The notes below the pieces were generated by a model that saw nothing but the letters and a program-made list of their open reading frames with translations, did not search any database and was not told the DNA's origin. Shown piece after piece: positions 54,368-59,924 of a stretch of DNA of 64,000 nt; position 1 is the first letter of the stretch; every line of letters begins with the position of its first letter. The translations under genes were made by a program, and so were the position numbers. This DNA is from Acestrorhynchus altus (taxonomy: Eukaryota; Chordata; Actinopteri; Characiformes; Acestrorhynchidae): assembly GCA_034509495.1 (NCBI GenBank), contig CM067507.1, positions 13,693,642 through 13,757,641 of the forward strand. Reading direction: 5' to 3'.

Positions 54368-57300
54368 AGACAGTCTCCTCTACCTGCAGACAAGTCCACA
54401 AGACTCTTGGGCATGGTAGGTGCCTCTGTGGCCAGTGCGGGTGGTTTCTGAGGGTCTGCAATGCTTGGAGGTTTTTCTGGCTGGAGTGGTGCAACACCAA
54501 CATCCATTTTCATTCCAATTCCCATTGTAGGCTGAGAAAAACCTGTGGACACAGATGGGATTAAGGCCATTATACCACATAAACTCACAAAAACAAAGAT
54601 GCTTCAAATGGCTTTTTGAATGACATCACAGAATAGCTACATTTTGTTACTTGAAGAATCGTGTTCAGATATGAGATATGAGAGTGTAAAAGCTTTGGTA
54701 GAACTTTTCTAGTTTCTTTAGAAACATAATTATTCAGATAACCATTTCACATGACAATGAACTTCTTAAAACCAACTCAGTCAAAAAAACTGGATCATCC
54801 AATGAGCACGTTAATTGAAAAGTGTAGGACATGTTAGGCCCTACTGGCTGAGACATCCTCCTTTCTCTAAAATAACATCAATCAGATGTTTCCTATAAGT
54901 CTACCAGTCTGACAGTTTTCCCCCACTCCTCCATGCAGAATTCTGTCAGCTAAGAGATGTCCCATCTTCAGTTTTTGTACAAATCGTCTCCCTTTCTCCT
55001 CAGGCCCACTCTGATATGAAGAATCCATGGTGGATTCTATGATGGAGAGCTCTACAGCACCTCTTACAGCAAAGCAGCCCTGAACCACTGCATTTACACC
55101 TCTATGTTTCACAGCTTGTATGAAGCTCTTGAGCTCAAATGCTCTTTGGTTTGCTAAACATCAACTTCACAAAGATTCTGACCTTCACCAAAGCTTTCTT
55201 ACTTGGGACTCTTTCATTGGGAACCATCATTAGAAGAGTAGAGCTGTGAACACTTTTTGTTCATTGTCTAGGTCAGAGGTCACCAACCTTTCTCCAAGAC
55301 AGCTACATTCTTGCAAATCTCGTGGTCCGCTCTCGGGCCTAAACTTTGGCAATATATATATATTTTTTTGGTTTGTTTGTTTAGTTCTAATATTTCTATC
55401 TCTCAATATACCGTATTTTCTGGACTATAAGCTGCTACTTTTTTCCACACTTTAAACCATGCGGTTTATATGAATTATTATATGTTATTTTCCAGGTTTT
55501 TTTTTTGTTTTTTTTGCGGGTGCGGCTTATATTCCGGTGCGGCTTATATAAAATGGTAGTTAAAATAAAGATCAAACAGGTTTCATGGGGTGTCAATTTT
55601 TACACACAACTGTACTAATAAAGACATCTGTTAAATTAACTAAGCCAATAATCAACTAAGAGTATTGCAGATTATTGGCTTCATCGTTAGATATGTGATA
55701 AATTAATTCACTTATTAATAGTTACAAAATTTCTAGACCGCCCCAAAAGCAGTCTCACTACAAAAATGAAACGAGAGCACAAACAATACATACATTATCT
55801 ATTATATAAGCGCCACTGCCAGATGAAATAGCAGAGGGAAGAGCGCCTGATCCATTAGACCTGATGTGAATGTTGATGTGAGGATGACTCATCACCTCAG
55901 CAAAGTGAGCTGTTTTCAATCTGTACCCTTGTCTCAGGAGTCACATGTGAACAGTTTATGGACAATCACTTTCAGAGAGCAGCGTGCAGAGATAAGAGGG
56001 CCATTTGATTCAGTTAATGAGGATGCATTCTTTAACAGACAATAAAAGAGGGGTCGTTGGTAGTTTCAGGGAAAGGTGTACTTTTGTAAATGTCATCGCC
56101 GAGATGGAAGGGAGAATGCACCATGTTCCCAACTTCAGCTGTATCTACAAGAACATTAATGGTATGAACCACATACTGCACATACAAAATGTGTGTATTT
56201 AAAAAAATAAAACAGAGGTGGCTCTTCTGCCATTTCATAATATAACATATCATTTTATTTTATAAGTATGTACTAACTTGACACCTGAAAATTAGTCAGG
56301 GTCTAATGATTCAATCTGAATTTGATTCGATATGATATGGTGAGGTTTCAATACATTATTTTATAGAAATACATAAAGAGTGGCTAAAATCTGCTTCGCT
56401 TTATGTAAAGGTATCAATTTTCAGTTTACTGCAACATTACAAAAGTACAAGTTGTGCTAATACTCTTGCCAGAGGCTCATATGTAAGCCCCAACATAATG
56501 TGTTAATTATCTAACATATATGAGAACCCAGTACACGCTAATGCTAACATGTGGTCCGTGAGCTTTTTCATATGCTCATATATGAAATGCTACTTCTGCA
56601 TTTCTCTGAATCAGACATCAAACTTGACTGAGCACTGGTGAATGGTGACTCTGTAGAGCATGACACTCTGGTTATGCAACTAAAAAAAAAAATCATGATT
56701 ATGATCTTTAGATCACATCAGTGGAGAAAGTTGTGAAAAGTCCTGCAGTAAACACAACATAAACCTTGTATCTGCACAATGCCAACTTTAAAGGAGAAGA
56801 AAACAATCATCGTTCCATGAAAGTCCTGAAAAATCCTTTTTAAACAATATAAAAAAAATGGTCTGAAAGTGAAAAACAACAAAAATGGAGATACAATGCG
56901 TTTGTGTGATAGCAATGAAAACAAATTTGTAAAATAAAGAACAAACATCTGACCTAAATCTTATGGTGCTATTTTCGTGTTGAAATTCTTTCTCTTAGGC
57001 CCATTTCTGTGGGTTACTTTTTATCCTGTGGAATTAAACAGCTTTTTTCCTCTGTTTGTCCTCTATTGTGTCTTAGTGAAAAAGCCGTTCAGGCTGTAAC
57101 ACACTTTATATCTTCAACAACCTCTTATTTCCAAACAGCAACTTTACACAAGAAGAAAGAACTGGATTACATAAACTGTCAAGACCTAGGATCAATTTAT
57201 ATGTTTAGGCTGTCAAAGGCCCTACAGTAAGCATATTCTAAGTACTTCTGGAGCATTTCTATTGGTCCATTCATTGTGAAATAACTGCCAACATTCCATC

Positions 57301-58568
57301 AAAAAGAGCAAAACTGGAAATACATATCCTAGCAAAACAAGCTTTCAGCAAACACTTTTTGAATCTATGAGAATAATAATCCTCAAAGCATATGAGGATA
57401 TGACCTCAAATCAATATCACAATTTATTTAATATTTTACCTCGATTATGATTATTAAACGATTATTTTAAGGAATGACAGCATTTCTCTTTGCTACAAGC
57501 TGCTTGAGTTTCTCAGTTGAATCAGTGTTTGAGTTCTTCCAGCTTCCAAACTGGACAGGGCAGAGTCACATGACTACATATGTAGTAGTACATTGTTATG
57601 GGGACAGTATATATACATATATACACACAAACACACACACAGTATATTAACAGAATTAAAAACAAAATATCATCATCACAGCTAAGCTTAGGTCGATTTG
57701 ATGTTCTGAAAGTCAGTTACGATTAATTTTGGATCGATTGTCCAGCCCTAGCGATACGCATGTCTTTCCGTTTGTGAACCAATACAAGCATTGTTAGCTG
57801 AACAGAAACGATGCTAAACAAAGTTCAGATTCAGATCGCTAAACAGAAAAAAGACTATCATCAGTAGAGTAAAGATATTAACCTGAGAAAGGTCCCATCA
57901 AGCCACTGTCCATCATCTGGGAGGGGTGGGGCTGAGCACCCCACTGATCAGGAAAACCAGCCATAGAGCCTGGAGCAAGAAGGAGCGAGAGAGTGTGAGA
58001 GAGAGTGCAAGAGAGTGAGAGAGAAACAGGGAAAGAGTCACAAAGGTAAAGCGTGTGTTTGTGTTTCAGAGACACAGAGGAAAGGTGATGGAGCGAAAGA
58101 GAAAGAATAAACCAGGACAGAGTGACGGAGAGAGACAGAGATGGCACAAGCAGCCACCAGCAACCTGCAACAAGCACTCCCAGAAAATTGAAATGTGAAA
58201 GGGGGGCACTTGTGCAACTCTACACGAAATGTTTTAATCACACTTATGGAAGTGATTTCCAATGCAGTCTACCGTTAATAAGAACACATTTCAATCAAGC
58301 TCGGAGATAAACGAGTGTCTGAAAATAACTGTTCCTTTCTGATCTGCTGACACCACAGATTAATTTACCATTAATATATTGCATGAAGCCTAGCAGCATA
58401 GCTTCACTGCCAGGCTCACACTGTATCCAAGACCCAAGAAGCTCTCACCTGGCAGAAAGTCTGAGATGAAGGCCTGCTGATCTGACTGACGTGGCCACTC
58501 GTCCCCGTGTGGCTCTGGGTGTGACACTGAAATCTGTCCCCCTGGTGCCAGTGGTAGACCTACAGTGC
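7097..58568 (-). CDS. map4: Microtubule-associated protein 4, gene overview (16 coding exons, 5' partial)
   Basis: MAP4 is the main non-neuronal microtubule-stabilising protein of the MAP2/tau family. It has an acidic N-terminal projection domain, a Pro/Ser/Thr-rich basic region and C-terminal 18-residue repeats that bind the microtubule lattice. Here the - strand holds all parts in order, and every junction keeps codon phase. Four repeats (KIGSTDNIKYQPGGG, RLGSKDNIKHVPGGG, KCGSKSNMKHKPGGG, KVGSLDNVSHSPGGG) identify the family. The SPEKKTK motif, the exon inserted between the first two repeats, and the alternative C-terminal exon point to MAP4, not tau or MAP2. In-window long form: about 1,317 residues with the tau-like tail or 1,294 with the MAP4-like tail, lacking the true N-terminus. 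Form from the internal first exon: about 1,110 residues. The N-terminal exon containing MADLSL-type sequence was not found and should lie right of the window. Confidence 0.9.
7343..8401 (-). other. map4: map4 intron
   Basis: A 1.06-kb AT-rich intron between the alternative C-terminal exon and the last exon. I see no repeat family or further exon in it. Confidence 0.7.
8402..8573 (-). CDS. map4: map4 alternative C-terminal exon (MAP4-type tail)
   Basis: The acceptor is gtgtttctag and the donor a perfect GTAAGT after GAAACAA; 172 nt, phase 0 in and phase 1 out. It starts AEGEQETVEGSGAPSS and reads GGDALRDPQGLDSLIPETS at its end. The mammalian MAP4 C-terminus, from memory, ends with GGGDQREAQTLDSQIQETSI, so spacing and the LDS-I-ETS pattern agree. 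Joined to the last exon at 7342 the next codons are AAT and TGA, giving ...LIPETN. If the donor were ignored, translation would run on to a stop at 8331. Inclusion replaces the tau-like tail with an acidic one. Confidence 0.78.
8574..12045 (-). other. map4: map4 intron
   Basis: A 3.5-kb AT-rich intron without coding signal. A fragment near 11,797-11,900 ('ggggttggcaactctggccc', 'aagcacaccagattcatctc') belongs to a common fish interspersed repeat. An A run lies near 10,687-10,700. Confidence 0.6.
12046..12158 (-). CDS. map4: map4 exon: fourth microtubule-binding repeat
   Basis: The acceptor is tttcttgcag; 113 nt, phase 1 in and phase 0 out. It completes the third repeat's PGGG and reads GGDVKIESHKVNFKDKAQPK followed by VGSLDNVSHSPGGGNFK. 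The donor is AAG-GTGAGA. A stronger-looking donor, AAC-GTGAGT, sits inside the exon at 12078-12073. It is also in phase 0, so its use would remove 11 residues of the repeat without a frameshift. Confidence 0.93.
12254..12335 (-). CDS. map4: map4 exon: third microtubule-binding repeat (VQILSKKVD)
   Basis: The acceptor is tttcacag and the donor GTAAGA; 82 nt, phase 0 in and phase 1 out. It reads VQILSKKVDLSKVTSKCGSK and ends in HKP, with the repeat's PGGG split across the intron as in other members of the family. KCGS is the conserved KXGS site, a target of MARK-type kinases in the family. Confidence 0.95.
12947..13039 (-). CDS. map4: map4 exon: second microtubule-binding repeat (VQIVSKKVD)
   Basis: The acceptor is gtgttatag and the donor AAC-GTAAGT; 93 nt (31 codons), phase 0 at both ends, so it can be skipped without a frameshift. 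This is the same size as the alternatively spliced repeat exon of tau (exon 10). It reads VQIVSKKVDYSHVTSRLGSK and ends KHVPGGGN. The KXGS motif is RLGS here: the lysine is replaced, the serine kept. Confidence 0.95.
13417..14022 (+). mobile_element. Internally deleted Tc1/mariner-like transposon
   Basis: The right end reads 'ttttaatgttatggctgatt' and the left end carries the diverged inverse ('ataagccaaaagattagaac'). In between are remnants of the transposase region common in fish Tc1-like elements, such as 'tacgcagtggtcaatacc' and 'agaagagctactgtcaac'. The reading frame is broken and most of the transposase is missing. Confidence 0.65.
14438..14822. mobile_element. Tc1-type MITE (cactatatgg...catataatgt)
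   Basis: It begins 'cactatatggacaatagcat' and ends 'gtgtccacaaatattccaac', then 'atataatgta'. These are the diverged ends of a non-autonomous element family widespread in fishes. It has no coding capacity. Confidence 0.6.
15530..15590. repeat. (TAGA)n microsatellite
   Basis: About 15 uninterrupted tetranucleotide units. Confidence 0.97.
16718..17840. mobile_element. hAT-like MITE interrupted by a Tc1-like element
   Basis: The outer ends are 'gggctaggcgatatggac' and the inverted 'gatatatcgccctgctct'. The inner part, 16789-17514, is a separate Tc1-like element. The two outer halves together resemble the copy at 52395-52700: both have 'ggcgatatggacaaa' at the start and a 'ggggagcagagtaga/aagg' block. 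The order of insertions is therefore readable. Confidence 0.65.
16789..17514 (-). mobile_element. Deleted Tc1-like transposon nested in a hAT-like element
   Basis: The left end reads 'cagttgcatctggaaagcat' and the right end 'gtgaagcactgtatgactca', an imperfect inverted repeat. Inside, 'catgatgctgccacaaccat' and 'agtgcctggtttcctccag' match the antisense of Tc1-like transposase genes in fish. Most of the transposase gene is deleted and the rest has stops. Confidence 0.75.
18789..18860 (-). CDS. map4: map4 exon: spacer between first and second repeats
   Basis: The acceptor is gtctccccag and the donor GTGAGT; 72 nt, 24 codons, phase 0 at both ends. It reads VTVSQSRTDALAQG and then ISKENSQGK. Mammalian MAP4 has an inserted segment at the same place, between the first PGGG and VQIVSKK, which tau and MAP2 lack. 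Sequence similarity is weak, but position, phase and the -GK end agree. It may be a cassette exon. Confidence 0.8.
18861..20212 (-). other. map4: map4 intron
   Basis: A 1.35-kb intron, A/T-rich, without a recognised repeat or exon. Reading frames seen on the + strand here have no family resemblance. Confidence 0.65.
20213..20505 (-). CDS. map4: map4 exon: Thr-rich region and first microtubule-binding repeat
   Basis: The acceptor is caactacag and the donor AAG-GTAGGA; 293 nt, phase 1 in and phase 0 out. The first two thirds are Thr/Pro/Arg-rich with long threonine runs. Then comes DIKNIRSKIGSTDNIKYQPG, GGK, the first repeat and its flanking helix, nearly identical to the family consensus. The Thr-rich segment corresponds to the Pro/Ser/Thr-rich region that binds microtubules weakly and is a phosphorylation target in MAP4. 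Confidence 0.94.
20625..20681 (-). CDS. map4: map4 57-nt exon (AKTDKPVEEKKASTLKTT)
   Basis: A short exon with a ttatgcatgcag acceptor and a GTGCAT donor. It is phase 1 at both ends (19 codons) and reads AKTDKPVEEKKASTLKTT. It fits exactly between the exons at 21099-21255 and 20213-20505 and is lysine-rich like its neighbours. Its size and symmetry suggest optional inclusion. Confidence 0.75.
20682..21098 (-). other. map4: map4 intron
   Basis: A 417-bp AT-rich intron; nothing else recognised. Confidence 0.7.
21099..21255 (-). CDS. map4: map4 exon: Pro/Thr/Ala-rich region
   Basis: The acceptor has a long pyrimidine tract (ttttcttttcttgtccag) and the donor is GTAAGA; 157 nt, phase 0 in and phase 1 out. 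It reads TTTDKRPPVPKATTAPARST and then a basic Thr/Ser/Ala-rich stretch ending TARRPL. The composition fits the Pro-rich domain of MAP4. Confidence 0.87.
21256..23660 (-). other. map4: map4 intron
   Basis: A 2.4-kb intron with a (CATAA)n pentanucleotide repeat (21841-21876), a (TA)n run near 22212-22232 and A or T homopolymers. No exon is supported. Confidence 0.65.
21841..21876. repeat. (CATAA)n tandem repeat
   Basis: Seven clean pentanucleotide units. Confidence 0.95.
23661..23903 (-). CDS. map4: map4 exon: Pro/Ser/Thr/Lys-rich region
   Basis: The acceptor is tccatgcag and the donor AAG-GTGAGT; 243 nt, 81 codons, phase 0 at both ends. It starts PVAGATKPSSAKPRPSP and ends NEVKPK. SAKP and PAAPKRP-type motifs and the regular Lys/Pro spacing match the basic Pro-rich domain of MAP4, which contributes to microtubule binding next to the repeats. 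Confidence 0.9.
23904..24270 (-). other. map4: map4 intron
   Basis: A 367-bp intron without recognised content. Confidence 0.7.
24271..25130 (-). CDS. map4: map4 exon: Lys/Asp/Glu-rich repeat region
   Basis: The acceptor is ttttttaacag and the donor AAG-GTAAGC; 860 nt, phase 1 in and phase 0 out. The first base pair of codons reads TC, so the first residue depends on a final G in the previous exon and becomes Val: VKTEKNKPEEEKIE. The exon is about 35-40% lysine with Asp and Glu. It contains a run of DKVxKV units followed by three units of about 19 residues around DQKLDEKK-EKDKGE; two copies of 'ttcttctcatctagcttctg' lie exactly 57 nt apart on the + strand. It ends with DLPSPEKKTK, a match to the LPPSPEKKTK block of mammalian MAP4. 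Acidic/basic repeats are also seen in the projection domain of mammalian MAP4, but these units look lineage-specific. Confidence 0.92.
26046..26078. repeat. (CTG)11 microsatellite
   Basis: Eleven uninterrupted CTG units in an intron; on the - strand they read CAG. The repeat encodes poly-Ala in one - strand frame only because of its composition. Confidence 0.95.
26770..27003 (-). repeat. Degenerate copy of teleost interspersed repeat
   Basis: The block 'agtcactctggataagagtg' near 26958 is the inverse of the core at 1440-1460, and upstream text on checking account-like 'cttggtcaagactcttaaca' matches the inverse of 'gagtctttctcaaggactcg'. It is strongly diverged. Confidence 0.45.
29075..30191 (-). 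CDS. map4: map4 internal alternative first coding exon (372-residue N-terminus)
   Basis: An open frame of 1,117 nt starts with an ATG at 30191-30189 (MSSLSNQQPVSPFSEYSELC) and ends with a GTAGGT donor, in phase 1. The one leftover G joins TC of the 25,130 exon to give V and the frame continues, so splicing is compatible. No acceptor with a pyrimidine tract precedes the ATG, which argues for a first exon. The protein is Pro/Ser/Gly-rich and acidic (SSDENEEEVEDLEPCFMG) with a conserved-looking basic segment AEQQRKAMRRAMSECSHLSV and PPTPPP. I believe a similar RRAMSECSHLSVP segment occurs in long MAP4 isoforms of mammals, but from memory only. The alternative is a separate exon used within the long form. 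Confidence 0.75.
30192..30450 (-). promoter_or_regulatory. map4: Putative internal promoter/5' UTR of map4
   Basis: This is the region immediately upstream of the internal ATG. A CRE-like TGACGTTA lies at 30334-30341 (+ strand), about 145 bp from the ATG, followed by a GA-rich (- strand) stretch. There is no clear TATA box. That it is a promoter is inferred from the absence of a splice acceptor and the presence of a long ATG-initiated frame. Confidence 0.35.
33123..33198. repeat. (AC)n/(AT)n microsatellite
   Basis: A short AC run passes into about 35 AT units. Confidence 0.97.
33225..33419 (+). mobile_element. LINE 3' end with (TATTG)n tail
   Basis: The sequence 'ccttaatttccctgaaggaa' followed by 'gggatcaataaagttctatt' is typical of 3' ends of fish non-LTR retrotransposons. 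It runs into a pentanucleotide tail of about six TATTG units (33388-33417). The body of the element is absent (5' truncation). Confidence 0.6.
34389..34401. promoter_or_regulatory. X-box-like (RFX) motif
   Basis: TTGCCATGGCAAC is a palindromic match to the RFX consensus GTNRCC(N0-3)RGYAAC except for the first base. It is a sequence match only; there is no proof of activity. Confidence 0.3.
35999..36160 (-). mobile_element. LINE 3' end, reverse orientation, (GGATA)n tail
   Basis: It starts with a (GGATA)n run, then 'ttttattgatcccttgcgag' and 'ccctcagggaaattaaggtt', the inverse of the 3' end at 33.3 kb. The two ends come from related LINEs with different tails. Confidence 0.6.
38607..38649. 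promoter_or_regulatory. Pair of X-box-like (RFX) motifs
   Basis: GTCACCATAGCAAC (38636-38649) fits the RFX X-box consensus fully. ATTACCATGGAAAC (38607-38620), 29 bp upstream, fits at 12 of 14 positions. The surrounding DNA looks free of repeats. Regulatory function is inferred only from the match. Confidence 0.35.
39678..40009 (+). mobile_element. Putative solo LTR
   Basis: The stretch begins TGTGGCAGTG and ends CGTGCCACC, forming short inverted ends. Near its end it has AATAAA (about 39903) followed by a G/T-rich stretch, as expected of an LTR with R-U5. It is richer in G+C than the flanks. No second LTR, primer-binding site or internal genes are seen and target-site duplications are not evident, so the call is tentative. 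Confidence 0.4.
40784..40968. mobile_element. Palindromic MITE, copy 2
   Basis: It starts TACCATATTTTCCGGACTAT and ends TAGTCCAGAAAATACGGTA, with internal inverted 'agctgcacctcattataaac', the inverse of the middle of copy 1. The fold is a long imperfect hairpin. Confidence 0.75.
41138..41495 (+). repeat. tRNA-derived SINE-like repeat
   Basis: A B-box-like 'ggttcaaatccc' is followed by 'catcggtagccagagtccg', 'tctgggtggctagatggcgc' and 'gaggaggcatgtgcttgtct'. I recognise these blocks as a repeat abundant in characin, knifefish and catfish genomes. It carries no gene. Confidence 0.6.
42160..42320 (-). repeat. Fragment of a recurrent 'gagcatttctattggtcca' repeat
   Basis: The inverse of 'ggagcattttcattggccca' at 42168-42187 is related to blocks at 43611 and 57251. 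The limits are not clear. Confidence 0.35.
43490..43680 (+). repeat. Recurrent interspersed repeat fragment
   Basis: It carries 'gagcatttctattggtccat' at 43611-43630, identical to 57251-57270. The surrounding similarity ('aaaagcttgtatctccaaaa') is weaker. Probably an old DNA-transposon family. Confidence 0.4.
44318..44651 (+). repeat. SINE-like repeat with B box and (GGATGGATA) tail
   Basis: A tRNA-like head has the B box 'gggttcgatcccagg'. It is followed by 'gtggagtttgcatgttgtcc', 'ggtttcctccgggtactccg' and 'cacagtccaaagacgtgcgg', blocks common in fish genomes. It ends in 'aaaatggatggatag'. The tRNA-like part is not a functional tRNA. Confidence 0.7.
45746..45826. repeat. (TA)n microsatellite
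   Basis: About 40 TA units with one TACA interruption. Confidence 0.97.
46400..49293 (+). pseudogene. Decayed non-LTR retrotransposon (jockey/CR1-L2-like LINE)
   Basis: The 5' part (46.65-47.2 kb) has remnants of an AP-endonuclease domain: NVQSLDNKLDEL, KGGGVCFLTNNAWCNQRNV, VGATVYINPQAD. The reverse transcriptase follows with RKATGPDGVPGRVFKACADQ (47.7 kb), WRPFALTS (47.9 kb), then SKTKELIVDFRKQDRG (48.4 kb) and VKKAQQHLFNLIRLKRFGL and ESILIGCILTWYGN (48.6-48.7 kb). Frame changes and stops occur every 100-200 nt. The catalytic FADD is SPDD near 48.31 kb. The 3' end has a (GATT)n tail (49271-49292). It is nearly full-length but dead. The 5' limit is approximate. Confidence 0.85.
49294..50246 (-). 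other. map4: map4 intron part, no repeat seen
   Basis: Intronic DNA between the LINE tail and the large projection-domain exon; nothing specific recognised. Confidence 0.6.
50247..51617 (-). CDS. map4: map4 large projection-domain exon
   Basis: A 1,371-nt exon (457 codons), phase 1 at both ends. The acceptor is gcatatgag and the donor GAAG-GTTTGT. The first two bases GT complete the Gly codon begun in the 54,384 exon, giving VSADLWPDEAGIPSDLPFTP. It then has a basic run (DRKKEKKKKKRRPRED) and a KKGKSRKKIPEEWAIN segment. Long Ser/Pro/Ala/Leu-rich stretches follow, and it ends HAVALPAMLE. It is low-complexity and likely disordered, in line with the MAP4 projection domain. The lone G at the end joins the TC of the 25,130 exon as well as the internal first exon does. 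No in-frame ATG is needed, since it is an internal exon. Skipping it would keep the frame. Confidence 0.88.
52395..52700 (+). mobile_element. hAT-like MITE fragment, second copy
   Basis: It starts 'ggatgggcgatatggacaaa' and contains 'ggaggggagcagagtaaagg', both shared with the 16718-17840 element. The right terminus is missing. Confidence 0.55.
54315..54362. repeat. (GT)n microsatellite
   Basis: About 24 GT units. On the map4 strand it reads (CA)n and lies about 22 nt downstream of the donor of the 54384-54542 exon; intronic CA repeats near donors can affect splicing. Confidence 0.97.
54384..54542 (-). CDS. map4: map4 exon: N-terminal projection region
   Basis: The acceptor is tctgtgtccacag and the donor GCAG-GTAGAG; 159 nt, 53 codons, phase 1 at both ends. 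It reads (G)FSQPTMGIGMKMDVGVAPL and then a Pro/Ala-rich part ending PKSLVDLSA. The phase fits both neighbours. It has no recognisable motif of its own. Confidence 0.85.
55409..55558. mobile_element. Palindromic MITE, copy 3
   Basis: It starts TACCGTATTTTCTGGACTAT and ends in a decayed inverse ('ggtgcggcttatataaaatg', then GTA). The middle 'ttttccacactttaaaccat' matches copy 1. Confidence 0.7.
57240..57370 (+). repeat. Recurrent interspersed repeat fragment, second copy
   Basis: It shares 'gagcatttctattggtccat' with 43611, followed by 'caacattccatcaaaaagag' and 'caaaacaagctttcagcaaa'. This is probably part of an old, wide repeat family. Confidence 0.4.
57883..57969 (-). CDS. map4: map4 exon: N-terminal region (SMAGFPDQWGAQPHPSQMMD)
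   Basis: The acceptor is cttcttgctccag and the donor TCAG-GTTAAT; 87 nt, 29 codons, phase 1 at both ends. It has an internal Met, but context indicates an internal exon. The upstream intron side on the - strand has a C/T-rich tract. Confidence 0.83.
58449..58568 (-). CDS. map4: map4 exon: most upstream coding exon seen in the window
   Basis: The acceptor is ctcttgttccag and the donor CCAG-GTGAGA; 120 nt, 40 codons, phase 1 at both ends. It reads (G)TVGLPLAPGGQISVSHPEP and then DEWPRQSDQQAFISDFLP. It needs an upstream exon ending in phase 1, which I cannot find in the remaining 5.4 kb, so the true start probably lies outside the window. Confidence 0.8.
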
Positions 58569-58764
58569 CTGGAACAAGAGGCAAAGATCAGTTCCTTCAC
58601 AGAAACACTTCATTTCAACAGTTGTTCACACTTTACAGAAGCTGCTCCACAGACCCACCTTCAACCCAGTTACAGAGTAAACTCTAATCCCCTGCATACT
58701 TCAGTTAACAAACAAAACACAGTGCGCTCAGTAAGCTCCGATGGCAAGGCGTCCTGCAAGCTCC

Positions 58765-58960
58765 CTATGTTCCCGGGTGTGTGTGGCGGAGTAGAGGCCT
58801 GAGAGGCGTCTCTGTCATGCATGCGTGTGTGTTTGTGTGTGTGGCTGGCACAGTCTGAGCCCGCCGCCCTGTCCCGTCTCGGCGGGGAACCTGCTGACTG
58901 GACACAGGCCTGCCGCCTGATCTGAAGTGGCTGCTCTGGCCGCAGCAGGGGAGACGCAGC
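58765..58960. promoter_or_regulatory. map4: CpG-containing G+C-rich block, possible alternative promoter
   Basis: It contains repeated CpG in blocks like 'cccgccgccctgtcccgtct' and 'ggccgcagcaggggagacgc', unusual for this AT-rich window, and lies just upstream of the first map4 exon seen here. It could be a promoter or untranslated first exon. Composition is the only evidence. Confidence 0.3.
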
Positions 58961-58971
58961 CCTCCCACAAA

Positions 58972-59062
58972 CCCCTCTCTCTCTCTCTCTCACTCTCTCT
59001 TTCACCCTCCCTCCCTCCCTCCCTCTGTCTGTCTCTCCCCTCACTTCTCTCTCTCCCTCCCA
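58972..59062. repeat. CT-rich low-complexity tract
   Basis: Runs of CT, CCCT and CTGT. Long Arg/Glu frames read from it are artefacts. Confidence 0.85.
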
Positions 59063-59885
59063 TGGTGGGCCAGAGGGCTTAACGAGGGTGACAGTGAGAG
59101 GAGTCGACAGGACAGCACCCACAGTCACTACAAGCACCACGGGTCCCCCAAAAACCCAGACAGAGCTGCTGGGACCTCCGGTTAGACTCACTGTTGGTGA
59201 GAATTGGGCTCAGATTAAAAGCAGATTCAAGCAGTCATTGTAGAGCTCTTCCCAGGGTCTGAAAAATCTGAGGAGTTGACAGTTGAGGTTCCGAGTTATC
59301 TGGCAAGGATGCCAGAGGGGCCATCAACAGAGATAGTATTAACTAGTATCTATTAGCAAAAGTTTAAAAATCCATTAAAGTTCAATGAAAATGGCCTTCC
59401 ATGGAAATGATAAAGGATAAAGGGTCCAGGAGGCTAAATGCTCTGTCAGAATCAGTTATATTAGTAATCAACCAATCATATGAGAGATTTTAAGAGGCCA
59501 AGCCTGACTTACTATTCCTACTCAAACGTTTCTGCTGAATAGTAGAATGACTAAGCAAAAAGTAAACAGTTACTCTACAATTATGAAATAAATAAAAATA
59601 TAATGTGCCATAGCTTTCTTATTTTATGTTTCATATATTAAATGAAAGAAATGATCTGTGCATGAAATGTATAAAAGTGTGAAATTTAAGCTACTTAGAA
59701 AATAACCAACAACAAATGTAAACTGTTCAGGTCATTTGATAACTGAACAGTAACAAAAACACAGCTGCAAATTAAGTCACTGAAAAAGATTAACAAGGAA
59801 AAGAACGTTTACCCACAAGTCTCTGTATTCAGCTCCTTTTTTGCTATAAGAGACCTGCAGTAGATTTGTTATATATATTTAGGGC

Positions 59886-59924
59886 TGTCCTGAATTGTCC
59901 TGAATTGTCCTGAATTGTCCTGAA
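59886..59924. repeat. 10-bp tandem repeat (gtcctgaatt)n
   Basis: Four near-perfect copies of gtcctgaatt. Confidence 0.95.

Larger units (their letters stand above)
51618..54383 (-). other. map4: map4 intron
   Basis: A 2.8-kb intron with a hAT-like MITE fragment (52395-52700), (AAAT)n near 52876-52909 and the (GT)n repeat (54315-54362), which ends 22 bp from the preceding exon's donor. The + strand frame at 53536-53883 has no recognisable relatives. Confidence 0.65.
54543..57882 (-). other. map4: map4 intron
   Basis: A 3.3-kb intron with a MITE (55409-55558), a fragment near 55268-55320 of the common 'caccaacctttctccaag' fish repeat, and a repeat fragment around 57251. The sequence near 57,700 ('cgattgtccagccctagcga') looks like the end of another DNA element. 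Confidence 0.6.

Noticed and set aside
58670..59191. 173-residue frame on the - strand with Arg/Glu-rich middle
   Set aside because: It runs through a CT microsatellite-like tract and has no splice-compatible link to the 58,568 acceptor; more likely non-coding G+C-rich DNA.
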